From: Chara braunii
Lineage: Eukaryota > Streptophyta > Charophyceae > Charales > Characeae
Assembly: GCA_003427395.1 (NCBI GenBank)
Contig: BFEA01000543.1
Span: 84,046-114,866, forward strand
Reading direction: 5' to 3'
DNA: 30,821 nt
The translations under genes and the position numbers were made by a program. A model generated the notes under the pieces. The model saw only the letters and a program-made list of their open reading frames with translations, made no database searches and had not been told where the DNA came from. Every line of letters begins with the position of its first letter. Position 1 is the first letter of the stretch. This document shows, piece by piece, positions 19,303 through 29,463 of the stretch.

Positions 19303-19839
19303 CACATTCACTCTCACAGTGATGCGCACAGGGAAACACACACTTCATGCTAACTACAGCTATGGCAGCTATGGCCTCAGCTACCCTATCGCTATGTTAC
19401 ACTCCTCTCTCGCCCACTTCGTCCTTCGGGCATGCTGCAGACCTCCTCGCACGGTACGTTGCAGCAGCGCTTCCTCATGGCTTACGGAGCGGGAATGAAT
19501 CAATGGTCGGGCGCTGCCTCTTGATTATACTCTGCAGCTTGTTGGTCTGCTCCTCGTGGTACTCGCTGGGCTAGACAGGGACAAACGTACACAGCCTGCG
19601 ACAGACAGACACAGACTGGGACAAAACAGACAGACTGTCTGAAAACAGACCGGCTGACCGAGGAAGAAGGACAGAATGACAGACAGATAGACCAAGGCAG
19701 GACAAATGAACGTGACGCACACACCATGACAAACATACGGATAGTATGGTACACAGATACGTTGCGGCAGATGTGCGGTCACGTGGCACGCACGCAGATA
19801 CAGTGGAATACATACATACACTGTGACGCATATGCAGTG
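19303..19839. other. Unique insert and GACAGA-rich sequence
   Basis: Between the two minisatellite blocks. 19303-19580 looks single-copy. 19580-19700 is rich in GACAGA/GACARA words. No gene supported. Confidence 0.4.
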
Positions 19840-19975
19840 ATAGCCGCACAGTCACGCTGTCACACGGTGACACACGCAGACACGATGACATACACAGTAA
19901 CAAATACAGTGACACACGCAGCAAATTGCGACATATACAGTGAGACACATACACGGTGACACAAAAAAGGGGACG
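19840..19975 (+). repeat. 18-bp minisatellite, second block
   Basis: GTGACACAYRCAG units continue with an approximately 18-bp rhythm, related to the first block. Confidence 0.6.
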
Positions 19976-20090
19976 TATACACAGAGAGAGGAAGAAAGGA
20001 ACAGAGAAAGAGAGAATGAGAAAGGGAAGGAGTTATCACAAGGGGGGAACATCAACAAAAGGACATCTTCTTTCCCTTAGTCTGATTAAT

Positions 20091-20096
20091 ATCATT

Positions 20097-20127
<31 letters not shown>

Positions 20128-20160
20128 TTATTATTTGTATTGTTATTTATTTTATTATTG
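20091..20160. repeat. (ATT)n microsatellite
   Basis: Interrupted ATT tract. Confidence 0.85.
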
Positions 20161-20435
20161 CCGATTGTTATCGTTTGATTATTTCTACTACCTCTGTTAG
20201 TTACTATAACTGACATGCGACATTAGTACAAGGCATGAGGTGAAAAACAATTATGGGGCAGTGGAGAGGAGGGAGACACTATCATGGTGCCCACCTCCTC
20301 CATCCTCCTCCATACTTGTCTTTCTATGGTCCGCTCAGATGCATGCCTCGTCGACTATTAATTAGGGTCTGATCCCCGTTGAGTTAACCCTGACCTCAGC
20401 TAACCCTAAGAGCCAGCAATCGATTGCATGAGTTG

Positions 20436-20548
20436 TATATAACCAATGACAGGGCGATTGTGGGAGCTCTGCCGGAGTTCAGACGGAACTCTGGAGCCAG
20501 GGAACAGTGAGGTACGCACACTCCAACCTAAACCCTAAACCCTAAACC
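20436..20548 (+). promoter_or_regulatory. TATA-like motif with telo-box block
   Basis: TATATAA at 20436-20442, then about 85 bp on three CCCTAAA-type telomere units (20527-20548). In plants, teloboxes with a TATA box occur in promoters and leaders of ribosomal-protein and other growth genes. Here only a 6-codon ATG frame follows, so a live promoter is unproven and an interstitial telomeric insertion is the alternative. Confidence 0.35.
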
Positions 20549-21080
20549 TATAACCTCAGGGGACTGCCTATGACAATACTGAAGGAGTAAATACTTTGAG
20601 TTAGGGATCCTTCAGGGCTAAACCCGGGGATAGGAAGGCAAACAATAATGCTTTGGTTAGGGAAGGGAAGTATAATTTGTCTGGGGTGTGCCTATCTGAT
20701 GATTGGTAAACGCAGCGAGAACAAGAGGTGTTCAGTTGATTGTCTCGCTACGTGAATGTTTCTTTTGAGATATGACGGGCAGGGAGAGGGGTGTACTTCT
20801 GACAGTATTCCCTCGCTTATAGGTCCCTTGACCATGAGATAAAGGGTTGGGGATCATGAGAATGTTGTAAAAACTTGTGAGTGACATAACCTTTTGGGAT
20901 GATGAATTGCCTCAACCAACCTTATCCTATGACTGACCCATATCTATGTACTAAAAGTATCCAGGCTAACTCAGCTTAGGATCAGCCGGATGGATTTAGG
21001 ACATGAGGTGCAAATCCCGTGTGATCCACCTACGTGATCCTGAAGGCTTCCGGATGGTTCAAGGGTCGGGATGGGGCATC
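20549..21080. other. Unassigned sequence
   Basis: No supported gene. An (AT)n tract at about 21081-21100 leads into the next array. Confidence 0.45.
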
Positions 21081-21111
21081 ATATATATATATATATATAT
21101 CTATATAAACT

Positions 21112-21841
21112 AGGCGATCGAGAGGAGCGAGGCTCTATGAAGTCTGCCTCATCGCCATATCTATATACATATACTAGGCGATCGAGAGGAGCGAGGCTCT
21201 ATGNAGGCTCTATGAAGTCTGCCTCATCGCCATATCTATATACATATACTAGGCGATCGAGAGGAGCGAGGCTCTATGAAGCCTGCCTCATCGCCATATA
21301 TTTATCCATATATACGTATACGAGGCGATCGAGAGGAGCGACGCTCTATGAAGCCTGCCTCATCGCCATATATTTATCTACATATACATATACTAGGCGA
21401 TCAAGAGGAGCGAGGCTCTATGAAGCCTGCCTCATCACCATATTTGTACATATACTAGGCGATCGAGAGGAGCGAGGCTCTATGAAGCAGACCTTATCGT
21501 CATATCTGAACATATACTAGGCGATCGAGAGGAGCGAGGCTCTATGAAGCCTGCCCCATCGCCATATATATATCTATATTTATACTAGGCGATCGAGAGG
21601 AGCGAGATTCTATGAAGCCTGCCTCATCGCCATATATCTATCTATATATACTAGGCGATCAAGAAGAGCGAGGCTCTATGAAGTCTGTCTCATCGTCATA
21701 TATGTATCTATATACGTGTACTAGGCGAACGAGAGGAGCGAGGCTCTAAGAAGTCTGTTTCATCGCTATATCTATATCTATATGTATATTAGGCGATCGA
21801 GAGGAGCGAGGCTCTAAGAAGCCTGCCTCATTGTCATATTA
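21112..21841 (+). repeat. Eleven-unit 62-75-bp minisatellite
   Basis: Units start at 21112, 21176, 21251, 21323, 21395, 21457, 21519, 21587, 21653, 21723 and 21791. Each has a conserved ~48-bp GC-rich core (GGCGATCGAGAGGAGCGAGG at its left, CATCGCC at its right) and a variable AT-rich spacer. Core ends GGCGAT and ATCGCC are inverted repeats, with inner GAGC/GCTC and AGGC/GCCT pairings. Unit 2 has an 11-bp internal duplication next to the single N at 21204. Confidence 0.95.
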
Positions 21842-22054
21842 ACTTATACTCTCCACGCCAGATACCAACAAAGTTTGGATGAATCCTGATCAATCCACTG
21901 TCAGATGCCTGTTTCCATATAACTAATTCAACCCGTTGCTAACTCGCTGATTCCAGTGAGGAAGGATAAGTGAGATCTTGACTCAGAGAGGGTTATCAAC
22001 CTTTGAAATTATGAATTGATCTCCATCATATGATTTCCTTTCTGAATTGAATGA

Positions 22055-22436
22055 ATGGTATTGCTTGAAGTCATTATGGACATGGGGCTCATAATTAACT
22101 TAAGAGGAAAGAAACATAATGGAACCGTTGAGACAAACAGCTTAGGAATGAATTTTGTTCATTACCTAGACCAATCAGGCGAGCGAATTGATAGTGAGGG
22201 TAGAAGTTAGGCAGAAAATCGACGGTGAGCATCAAACACTGGGTCACAAGGCTAGAAGAGATCTTCTAGATCCCAACATCGAAGAAAAGACGTTAAGATT
22301 CTTTCGGACTGTGCTGTGTCTACAGGGTTCAGCGCTCTTGGAGAGGACTAGGGAAGAGATCCGTAAGGGAACTATAAATTCTTATCATTGGATAACAGGT
22401 CGTTATAACTCCGACTCAACTTCCACCATGGCTTGA
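22055..22436 (+). pseudogene. Frameshifted terminal ORF before the right LTR
   Basis: A 51-codon ATG frame (22055-22210) hands over, across an overlapping frameshift near 22190, to a second frame ending at 22436 with a charged, helical-looking segment (IEEKTLRFFRTVLC) and a Tyr/Ser-rich end. The stop lies 99 bp before the proposed LTR start, so this is probably the 3'-most coding sequence of the LTR element. The function is not recognised and no integrase motif was seen. Confidence 0.35.
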
Positions 22437-22535
22437 CACCCACACCTAAGGCAAGATCTAAGAAAGGAACAAATAAATCTTCCCCCTGTATCTATGCCTA
22501 AATTGTCAAAATCACACTCAGGAATCTTCAAAAAA

Positions 22536-22814
22536 GTGTGGGGCTGGGGTAAAAGGAGTCAGGGTTAGGAAGGAATGTTATTTTCAAGGGTTTGGGGCGT
22601 GAGTGGCATGCTATGAATGGATTAAAGGTTGACGTTTCTAGCGCATTTCGTGTATGTATTTGTATGTGTGTATGTTGTTTCTTGCATTTGCACAGGTGTT
22701 GGACATCTGTGTCGTCTTCTGAGTTTGGGATCATCTGAGATATTCGGGCAAAGGGACACGACAATCGTGAAAGGGACACGACAATCGTGAAGTCAGCTCC
22801 CCTGATTTACATAC

Positions 22815-22845
<31 letters not shown>

Positions 22846-23424
22846 CTTGTGAATGAGATCGTAGTTGGTCGGGCTCGGAAAGTCATTTGTATAGGCTTTG
22901 TTTGGGGAGAATAAGAGACTACAAAAGGGATCGACCCTGACATTCTCATATGATAAGCAAAGTAAACGTTGAGTCACTGTCATAGTAAGCTAAGTATGTA
23001 AGATTGTCCGAGAAGTCGACCTGATTAAATAATCGGTCCGGAGAGTTAGCACATTGAGGTTCGACATACGTGTCAGTCTTAAGGCGTTCTACCGCGCGTA
23101 TGCCTATGCTACGGCGATTAAGAAAACGCCCTCGGTTGGCCTACCTGTGCGATTGCATGTAAAAGCCTTCGCACGTGGGTCAGTAGCTGAGCAGGGATAC
23201 GCCCACCTAAGGGATGGTGACAGCTCCCGCAGGTGGAGGTATGTTGTACCACGCGGGATCTCTAAGATGTCGTAGGGAGTCGCGAGAGGTATAACACGCG
23301 CGCACGGTCGGAGTTAGTATTGCGTGAAGTGACAAAAAGAAACTCCCGCGTGACTCGACCGTGACCGTGAGGTCCAACACCAAAAACTACTTTACGTTTG
23401 GGTGTGGGACCGCTGCGCGCGACA
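22536..23424 (+). mobile_element. Right LTR copy
   Basis: About 889 bp, TGTGGGG...GCGACA, aligned along its full length with the left LTR. Differences include a 19-bp tandem duplication (GGGACACGACAATCGTGAA at about 22754-22791) replacing a different stretch in the left LTR, and a shorter TA tract. No PBS follows. Integrase coding sequence begins directly after it. Read as the 3' LTR of the element whose 5' LTR is at 9255. Confidence 0.8.
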
Positions 23425-23426
23425 GC

Positions 23427-24668
23427 GGGATTTGGACGTCTGTCCCGCATCCGTTCACGAGGTATGACTGGGTTAAGTCAGCCCACGAGGAGACTGCGAC
23501 CCATTTCCCCATCCGAATCACGAAGGCAACGATTGATAAAAATAAGTGGTATTGGTCCAACATTCACGACGACGTTAAGTTCATCGTCCGAAATTGTCAG
23601 GTCTTCGCCACTCACAAGGCGCCAATTCAGCCGCCTAGGTCGATAGTGCCTACCGTAGTCGAACGGTCATTCCAAACGGTTAGTATGGTTACCACCGATA
23701 TTGTCGTACCCCCTGGACCGAATAGCTGTGAGTATTCCATTATGTTGGTATTCGTGGACCACTTTTCGAAATGGATCGAAGTGTATCCATGCAAGACGCG
23801 ACAAGCAACCGAAATCGCGCGATACGTCAACCGTTTTGTTGGAATGCACCAAGATACAGAGGAGATCCTGACGGACAATGGGGCAGAATTTAGAGGGGAA
23901 GTCTTGAAGATCTATTCTTACACGGTGTTTCTATCCGCAATACTGCTCCCCACATGTCGCAATCTAACGGACAGGTGGAGAACGCCAATCAAGTGAATAA
24001 GACCGCTTTACGATGCAATATCGCGGCAAACGACACGAGGCCTTGGCCCGATATCGTGGACCATATCCTGACTATCCACCAACGAACATCCCACGAGTCC
24101 AAAAACCTGACCCCCTTCCAACTACGGACCAATAGCCTGCCCTGTGTAGCCCTACCAAGCCTAAATGATGAAATGGTCCTTCCAAGACGGACCACAAGGG
24201 CGATGGTTAAGGATAAGGCCCAACGCCACCTAAAACTGATGGAAAAGGTCCTCCCCCAATTGGCCCCAAAAAAAATAACGAATGACAGAAATGGCCCATG
24301 GGAGACAGGTCAAGAGTTACGAGGCCTGAAATGGGAACGGTGGGCCTCAGCCCCAATATAAATTAGGGGACATCGTGCAGATGAGGAAGTGTGCTCGCGA
24401 GGGCAAGCTAGCGCCACGATTCTTCGGGCGATTTTACACAGTCGAGCTTCGGCCTAGCGGGGTGAACACGGTGCGGCTTGCGCCGGAGGTGTCGGAAAGT
24501 CGATCGGCTCGTCCGATCATTCGACACGTGTCCTTCCTTCGTCCTCTCCCTTCCTCCCTTTCTCCTCCATCATCTGCATCGTCCCTCCGTCAAGAAGAAG
24601 ACGACAACTATCTAGAATCCTCTTCTCTCTCTCAACCGTCATCTTCGACTCCGCCTCCAACGCCATGA
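23427..24668 (+). pseudogene. Ty3/gypsy integrase, C-terminal pol fragment, two frameshifts
   Basis: The frame starting after the LTR shows the integrase zinc-binding region: His pair in AHEETATH, then RNCQVF, where the second Cys of the CxxC is Phe. The rve catalytic core follows, with first Asp at 23697 (TTDIV), the family block VDHFSKWIEVYP, second Asp at 23874 (TDNGAEF) and Glu at 23978 (NGQVEN), which is in another frame after a frameshift near 23920. A second frameshift before 24354 restores the first frame for a KLGDIV segment and a GPF/Y-like end (FFGRFYTVEL...HVSFLRPLP). A Ser/Pro-rich tail ends at TGA 24666-24668. Integrase inserts retroelement DNA into the host genome. Gag, protease, RT and RNase H of this element are absent upstream. 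No chromodomain was seen. Non-functional as it stands. Confidence 0.85.
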
Positions 24669-25144
24669 GTTTTTCAACGGAGCAGGTGATCAACGAGCAT
24701 CTGATGACCCCGAGGGGGCGTTTAGCGATAATCCGGCAAGTGTCGCGACCTCGGTTGAGTCCCCATCTCCTTCGATTCGCAGCCTTCTTCGGCACAGTAG
24801 CCATCCACGGAGCAGTACAGTTCCGCTTCGTACACGCAGGGGGGACGTGTGTACTGGCCGAGATTTCGGCTTTCCATCGCTTGTCCCCGCCCAGTGTTAG
24901 CCACATATCCGTCATCGTCACTTTCACGGGTGATATTACGGCGGTACACCCGACGATTCATACATACATTTATCGGCAGTTGCGGGGTTGGGCCGAGGAA
25001 ATCACGGCCACGTGGATCGAGTTGCTGGCTCGGCCGGAAGAAAGAATCGTGACCTCGAACGATATAGACCTCCGATTTTGCACCTCTAGCAGCGCGCTAA
25101 AGATCCTTCTCCCGAAGCTCCTCCTCTTTGAGCAGCCCCAATGA
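24665..25144 (+). CDS. ORF3 downstream of integrase, ATGA-coupled, unknown function
   Basis: 159 codons, uninterrupted. Its ATG (24665-24667) overlaps the integrase-frame TGA (24666-24668) in the 4-bp ATGA arrangement typical of stop-start reinitiation. The product has no recognised domain, signal peptide or membrane segment. It is Leu/Ile/Thr/His-rich with a Trp-containing acidic segment (GWAEEITATWIELLARPEER) toward the C-terminus. Its stop overlaps the next start in a second ATGA. Some Ty3/gypsy elements carry an extra ORF after pol (env-like or other); no similarity to an envelope (no TM or signal) is visible. Intactness beside a frameshifted integrase suggests either recent decay of pol or lucky survival. 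Confidence 0.55.
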   Translation: MSFSTEQVINEHLMTPRGRLAIIRQVSRPRLSPHLLRFAAFFGTVAIHGAVQFRFVHAGGTCVLAEISAFHRLSPPSVSHISVIVTFTGDITAVHPTIHTYIYRQLRGWAEEITATWIELLARPEERIVTSNDIDLRFCTSSSALKILLPKLLLFEQPQ

Positions 25145-25845
25145 ACCGTCATCGTCTCTCCCTCTTCAACCTTCCGTCTGATCTCCCCGCCTTTTGGCAA
25201 TCTGCTATCGATCCCGCCCTCTCTTTCCGGATCCGGGAGCTCAGCGTACCGATCTTGGACGAAGACATGTGGAACGGGTGGTGGGACGCTTACGTGGAGC
25301 TCAACTTTTGTTTGGTGTGCGTGGTGTTTCACTGGGCGCAACCAGCCCCAGAAGTTTAAGGGGGTGAGGTCCAGGACGACGAGGTGGAACTGTTGATCGT
25401 GCAGGTTTGGCGGACGAGTACGGAGGGAGAATTGTTGGGGGTATTATTCGGCAAGGTGGAAGAAGGTCATCTCGACGCAATCATGGACGAGTTGTTGGTG
25501 TTTTTGGCGCAGCTGGTGGACGATTTACCCCTCGACATCCTGTCGAGGCGTGACGGAAAGCCGGGTACAGACGTGCTCACTCACACGCTTGCATCGCATC
25601 AGCTATGGTCCACCTGTACGGAGCTGGACGAGGATAACTGCTTTTACCCCTCCTCGAACCTCTATCTCGAAATTGACGTCACCGATCTCACACTGTGGGA
25701 CCCTTTTGTTCAGCGAGGAAGCGCGCTATGGGCCAGTAACGAAGAAGAAGAAGAGGAGGAAGATGAAGCTCAACGGAGGAGGGAGAAAGCGAAGGGCAAG
25801 TGGCCAGTTGAAGAATCCAAAGGGCCGCCACCACACTGCTGCTAG
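25141..25845 (+). pseudogene. ORF4, ATGA-coupled, one in-frame stop
   Basis: The ATG (25141-25143) overlaps the ORF3 stop (25142-25144). The frame runs 234 codons, with a single TAA at 25357 (codon 73) and no frameshift on either side, so two shorter open frames are really one gene. The product is acidic with several Trp, then a run of Glu near codons 200-208, followed by a basic RRREKAKGK segment and a Pro-rich end. No known domain. Either a readthrough-dependent protein or one point mutation from intact. Confidence 0.5.
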
Positions 25846-26545
25846 ACGATCCATCACTAAATCCGAAGCCGCCGCGCGAAGACTCTGAAGGAAATGGAGC
25901 CGCGGCAGAGGGATCAGAAAGTCGGTGTCGCCGAAGGAGCGAATCACCGGCTCTGTCTTCTCCGCCATCCCGAGCCACTCTTCACCTTCGTGCAAATACG
26001 AGCGATCGGGCTTCGTCCCCGGTTGATGTCCCATCGTCCCCTTGATTTCCTCACCCCTCACCAACTCCTGGGTCGACCCCCATTCCCTGATGGATGGTTC
26101 CCTTTCCCACCCTCTCTCTTCCACCAGTTTTACGCCACCCGCCTTCTCGTCACCATCGTTCCGCATGCTACCACCCGCTCCTTCGTTGCCTCCTTCCCCC
26201 TCCATGTCGTCTTCAGCGCGACCTGGCGGACATTTAATAATATAGAAGTTTATTGCATCATCTCGAGCACAATCCCCGCCCGTGAAAATTACGAGAGCTT
26301 TTGCGTTGCCATCCCTCGCACCCTCTCCACCCTCTACCCCAACCTCATCAACGGGAGCATCCCCAATTCCCCCGCATCCACCGCACTATCCACTACACCC
26401 GGATCCCCACCAGCAACAAGGAAATTCGTCGCTTCATACCTCCCCTTCCCCAAGCCCATCCACCACCTCCTCCGCCAGTTATCAGATTGCCCTTCCCCGG
26501 AAATGTTTAGGATATAAAGCCCGCGAATGCCACATTGAGTGACTT
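25846..26545 (+). other. Ser/Pro-rich low-complexity tail region
   Basis: Several plus frames are open and Ser/Pro/Arg-rich (for example to 26245, 26282-26542 and a 207-codon frame 25894-26517). They may be a broken disordered continuation of ORF4 or simply C-rich DNA. The last codons before 26540 read KCLGYKARECH, faintly knuckle-like, too weak to call. Confidence 0.3.
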
Positions 26546-28270
26546 TCACACTCTTATCTTACGGTAAGTCACGTGCGAGTTCACGTCGATCCTTAGGTTA
26601 TAGATAGACGCATGAGTAAGTGAGCAAGCGGAAGCTTGCCCAAGATTGGAACCCCCTGGGCGTCACATATGTGACGAACCATTTTCTGTAATCGCACGAC
26701 TTTGTGCGCGAAATTGCCTTGGGGACACTGGACGGGTCAGATGGGTGAGTCGCGGAAAGATGGGTCGGTTGGGCAAGTCGCATGGGTACCCTCGTTTCTT
26801 TTTTTTTCTGTGGGAATTTGTCGGGTCGGTGTCGGGAAATTCCTGCCCCGACAATTGGGTAACCACGCCTTAACAAGCGGGATGGACAACGATTGTCAGC
26901 CATGGCTTCTTTCTTGTTCTGCTACGAGCACTAGGAATTTTTAACGCGATAATCGTCCGGGAATGTCGTTTTTTTTTTTTGAATTTTCAACTGACGTCGA
27001 GCCCCTACGGGCTCGCGGAACTGTTTTGGGGCTTTTCGCAATTTCTCTTTGTAATTAGGAATTAAGGTACTCTGAATTTTGCTACGTCGCGCTTCTCGCT
27101 CGCACACATCCTGCTGCGTTAGGAATTGTCGCTTTTGGCGGGCGCGATTGTAACTGTATCTTTCTTCTTTCTTGATTTCCTCGTGTTTGTCCGCCTTCTT
27201 CTTCCTCTTCTTTATCTTGCATGCTTAATACTCTGTTCTAATTGGCATGAACGCCCGTACGACCGGACCGATGCGCGGAGTGCGGCTACGAACCCCACGC
27301 CGCAGCCTGGCCATGCAAACGTAGGCACTTCCTCTCTTCTCCTCCTGACCACTTGGGCTTAATCCCATGTCTTTCGCATAAGCATGCATGCTATAAATTT
27401 TGCAAGCACGATTAGTTCTCTCTATGAACTTTGGAGTTAGCGCGATCAGTGAGGGTCGGTTAACGAGTCAGGTTGAGAGGCGAGTCGACGAGAGAGTTGG
27501 GCACTCCGACGAGCTGGTGTCGGGTATGCGGGGTTGACGTGCGGGCCGCGACGGACTGTGGGACACGGGCAAATCTAGCTTGCATGCTCGAACCAAGCGG
27601 GGTGACAACTCTATGTTGATGCGCAGCGACGGACTGCCCGCATCGGGGAGTTTTTAGCAAAGAGAAAGAGAGAGCGGCTATGTATGGGATGAGGTCTCTT
27701 CTTCCAATTATCTACATAATTTTGATTTCTACTTTGGCCGATCTTGTTGTGGCCCTCTCCGACTTTTCTTGTAAATCGTTTCGGGTTTTCTTTGTCGTTT
27801 TTGCCTCGTGCATATGCATGAAATGGATGCAAACCCTTTCCGAGTGATATTTTCATATATTTTTTTAGTCTTGTTATGTGATGTCTGCTTAATTCAAATT
27901 TCCTCACTTTCTAGTATCCATCTGCGTCCTATAATCCCGGGTTTGATTGAAGAAACTCGCTATCAATGTTTGGGTTTAATCGCTAGCCTTTGATCGCCAT
28001 CAGATCGCCGAGAATGTTGTGATACCAGGGCAATTGCGCCCCCGCTCCCCTTCTCTTTCCCTTCGTCACATGGATGGCATGGATGTGAATGTAATGACTA
28101 GATCTCACCCGAAATACTATGGGTATGATAGTTGCATGCATCGAAACGAGAAACCCGAGTCTAGTCCATTTTCGTTCATGTGCACTCTCGCGTACGACCA
28201 CGATCTTGAGAAAACCGAGTAGTAGCAGCCTACGAGCACGTCTGCATGAGTCGACCTCAATCCTGGCTCA
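26546..28270. other. Spacer with possible promoter
   Basis: No domain-bearing frame. TATAAATT at 27393 is a plausible TATA box, and a CGAGCCC/GGGCTCG 7-bp hairpin lies at 26998-27015. By position (after ORF4) this could contain the 3' LTR of the integrase element, but no second copy lies in the window to test that. Confidence 0.3.
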
Positions 28271-28307
28271 CTATAAGGATGTGGGAGATCGAGTGCACTA
28301 ATCAGAT

Positions 28308-29463
28308 ATGGCTGTAGAAACTCCCTTTTGGATCACTGATCGAGGGACCCGGAGTATCGCGAATATTGGGAGGGCGAACATCTCAGACGGCAGGGAAACT
28401 TGCGAAACCCGAAATTTCCCTGTCTAACAGAGAACGACCGACTGTGCGCGAGGGATTTTCACTGGGCCGTAACTAGCGATCCTAGGGGCCCAGACTATCC
28501 GAATACTAACAACACTCAATATTACATATCTCTGGGCTTCGTCGTTATTAATACCAATTTCCCTCCCTTCCATCTCCTCCGTCCATATCACCAGCTCATA
28601 GTGGTACCTTGGAATTCCATAGCTCGCTACTTACCCCGCACATCGGGCGAAGAATGCCAGCAGTACCAGGCGTATCGAGCTTCGGGATCCCGAACCGAAG
28701 CCAAGCGGCGATTACACAACTTCCGCTTGAGGTCGGCCTCGTCGGATTCCGAAGCTTGTTACCAGCGGCGCCAACAACTGTTCGAACAGCGCGACAGCCA
28801 TGGTGTCCCACCGGTCCACCAGAGAAGGGACCGACCACGGCAACGCAACTGGCAGAGACGATAATCCCATCCCCAAAGAATGAAACACCAGATACGATCT
28901 TCGCATACCATCACGCACCATTGTCCCTAAACTATCCACCGGAGATCCCAGTTCTGACCTGGGACTCCATCCCCACTTTCCTAAAATCCTTGGCAGACCC
29001 CCTTTTCACACTTCCAGGTCCCCATCCCACGCCGATCAGAAAGTCGCGCTGGGCGTGAGGTTGGGCGTCACAGTCCTCCCCATCTCCTCCACCGCCAACG
29101 AACCCAGACCAAAACCGTGCAACAGCCCGCTCACCAGTAGGATCACCGCAGCGGGGAGACATTTTGGTGGACGAAAGGCATCACCGCTACTGCCTCCACG
29201 ACACCCAATGCTGGCACGTTCTGTCTGTTCATCCACTGGAAGAGGACGAAAAGCAGGATGAACATTGCATCCTCACTTTCTTGACGACTCATCCCACCTC
29301 TTGACGCATCCATGGCCTCCATCCTGTACAACGTCCAACACATCCATTAACAGAGCTGCAAGCGAAGCCCGGATACCAACGCCTGCAAAGCCACCCACAC
29401 GATAACACTGCGGGAAACCTGGATATGGACGACGATCTCACGTGTGGAGCCCAGGTTTTTTAA
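28308..29463 (+). pseudogene. Unrecognised gene relic, three frames
   Basis: ATG at 28308, 37 bp after a CTATAAGG TATA-like motif, opens about 38 codons. The sense then moves to the frame at about 28400-28700 and then to frame 28609-29463. The last runs 284 codons interrupted only by TGA at 29056 and 29302, and includes VDERHHRYCLHDTQCWHVL followed by an acidic LEEDEKQDEH stretch. The residue mix (Cys, His, Trp, balanced charge) looks protein-like rather than random. No domain is recognised. It might be an element gag or accessory ORF or a host gene; introns could also explain the frame changes. Confidence 0.3.

Noticed and set aside
19103-19498. 131-codon repeat protein over the 18-bp minisatellite
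   Set aside because: Several frames are open at once because the 18-bp period preserves frame and lacks stops, so openness is not evidence of coding.
21112-21841. CRISPR-like array (conserved core plus variable spacers)
   Set aside because: Spacers are low-complexity TA/TATC variants, not unique sequences. Cores drift between units and the context is eukaryotic with no cas genes.
25726-26205. 159-codon minus-strand ORF opposite ORF4's end
   Set aside because: Antisense to the Glu-rich and Ser/Pro-rich plus frames, low complexity, and it reads Phe runs from the GAA tract.
28015-28030. Minus-strand tRNA-iMet PBS (TGGTATCA)
   Set aside because: Only 8 bases match, the adjoining sequence does not end in CA and there is no LTR partner.
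29302-29304. Selenocysteine or alternative genetic code signalled by in-frame TGAs
   Set aside because: Only two TGAs in an unrecognised relic, while TAA, TAG and frameshifts interrupt other relics in the window. Ordinary decay suffices.
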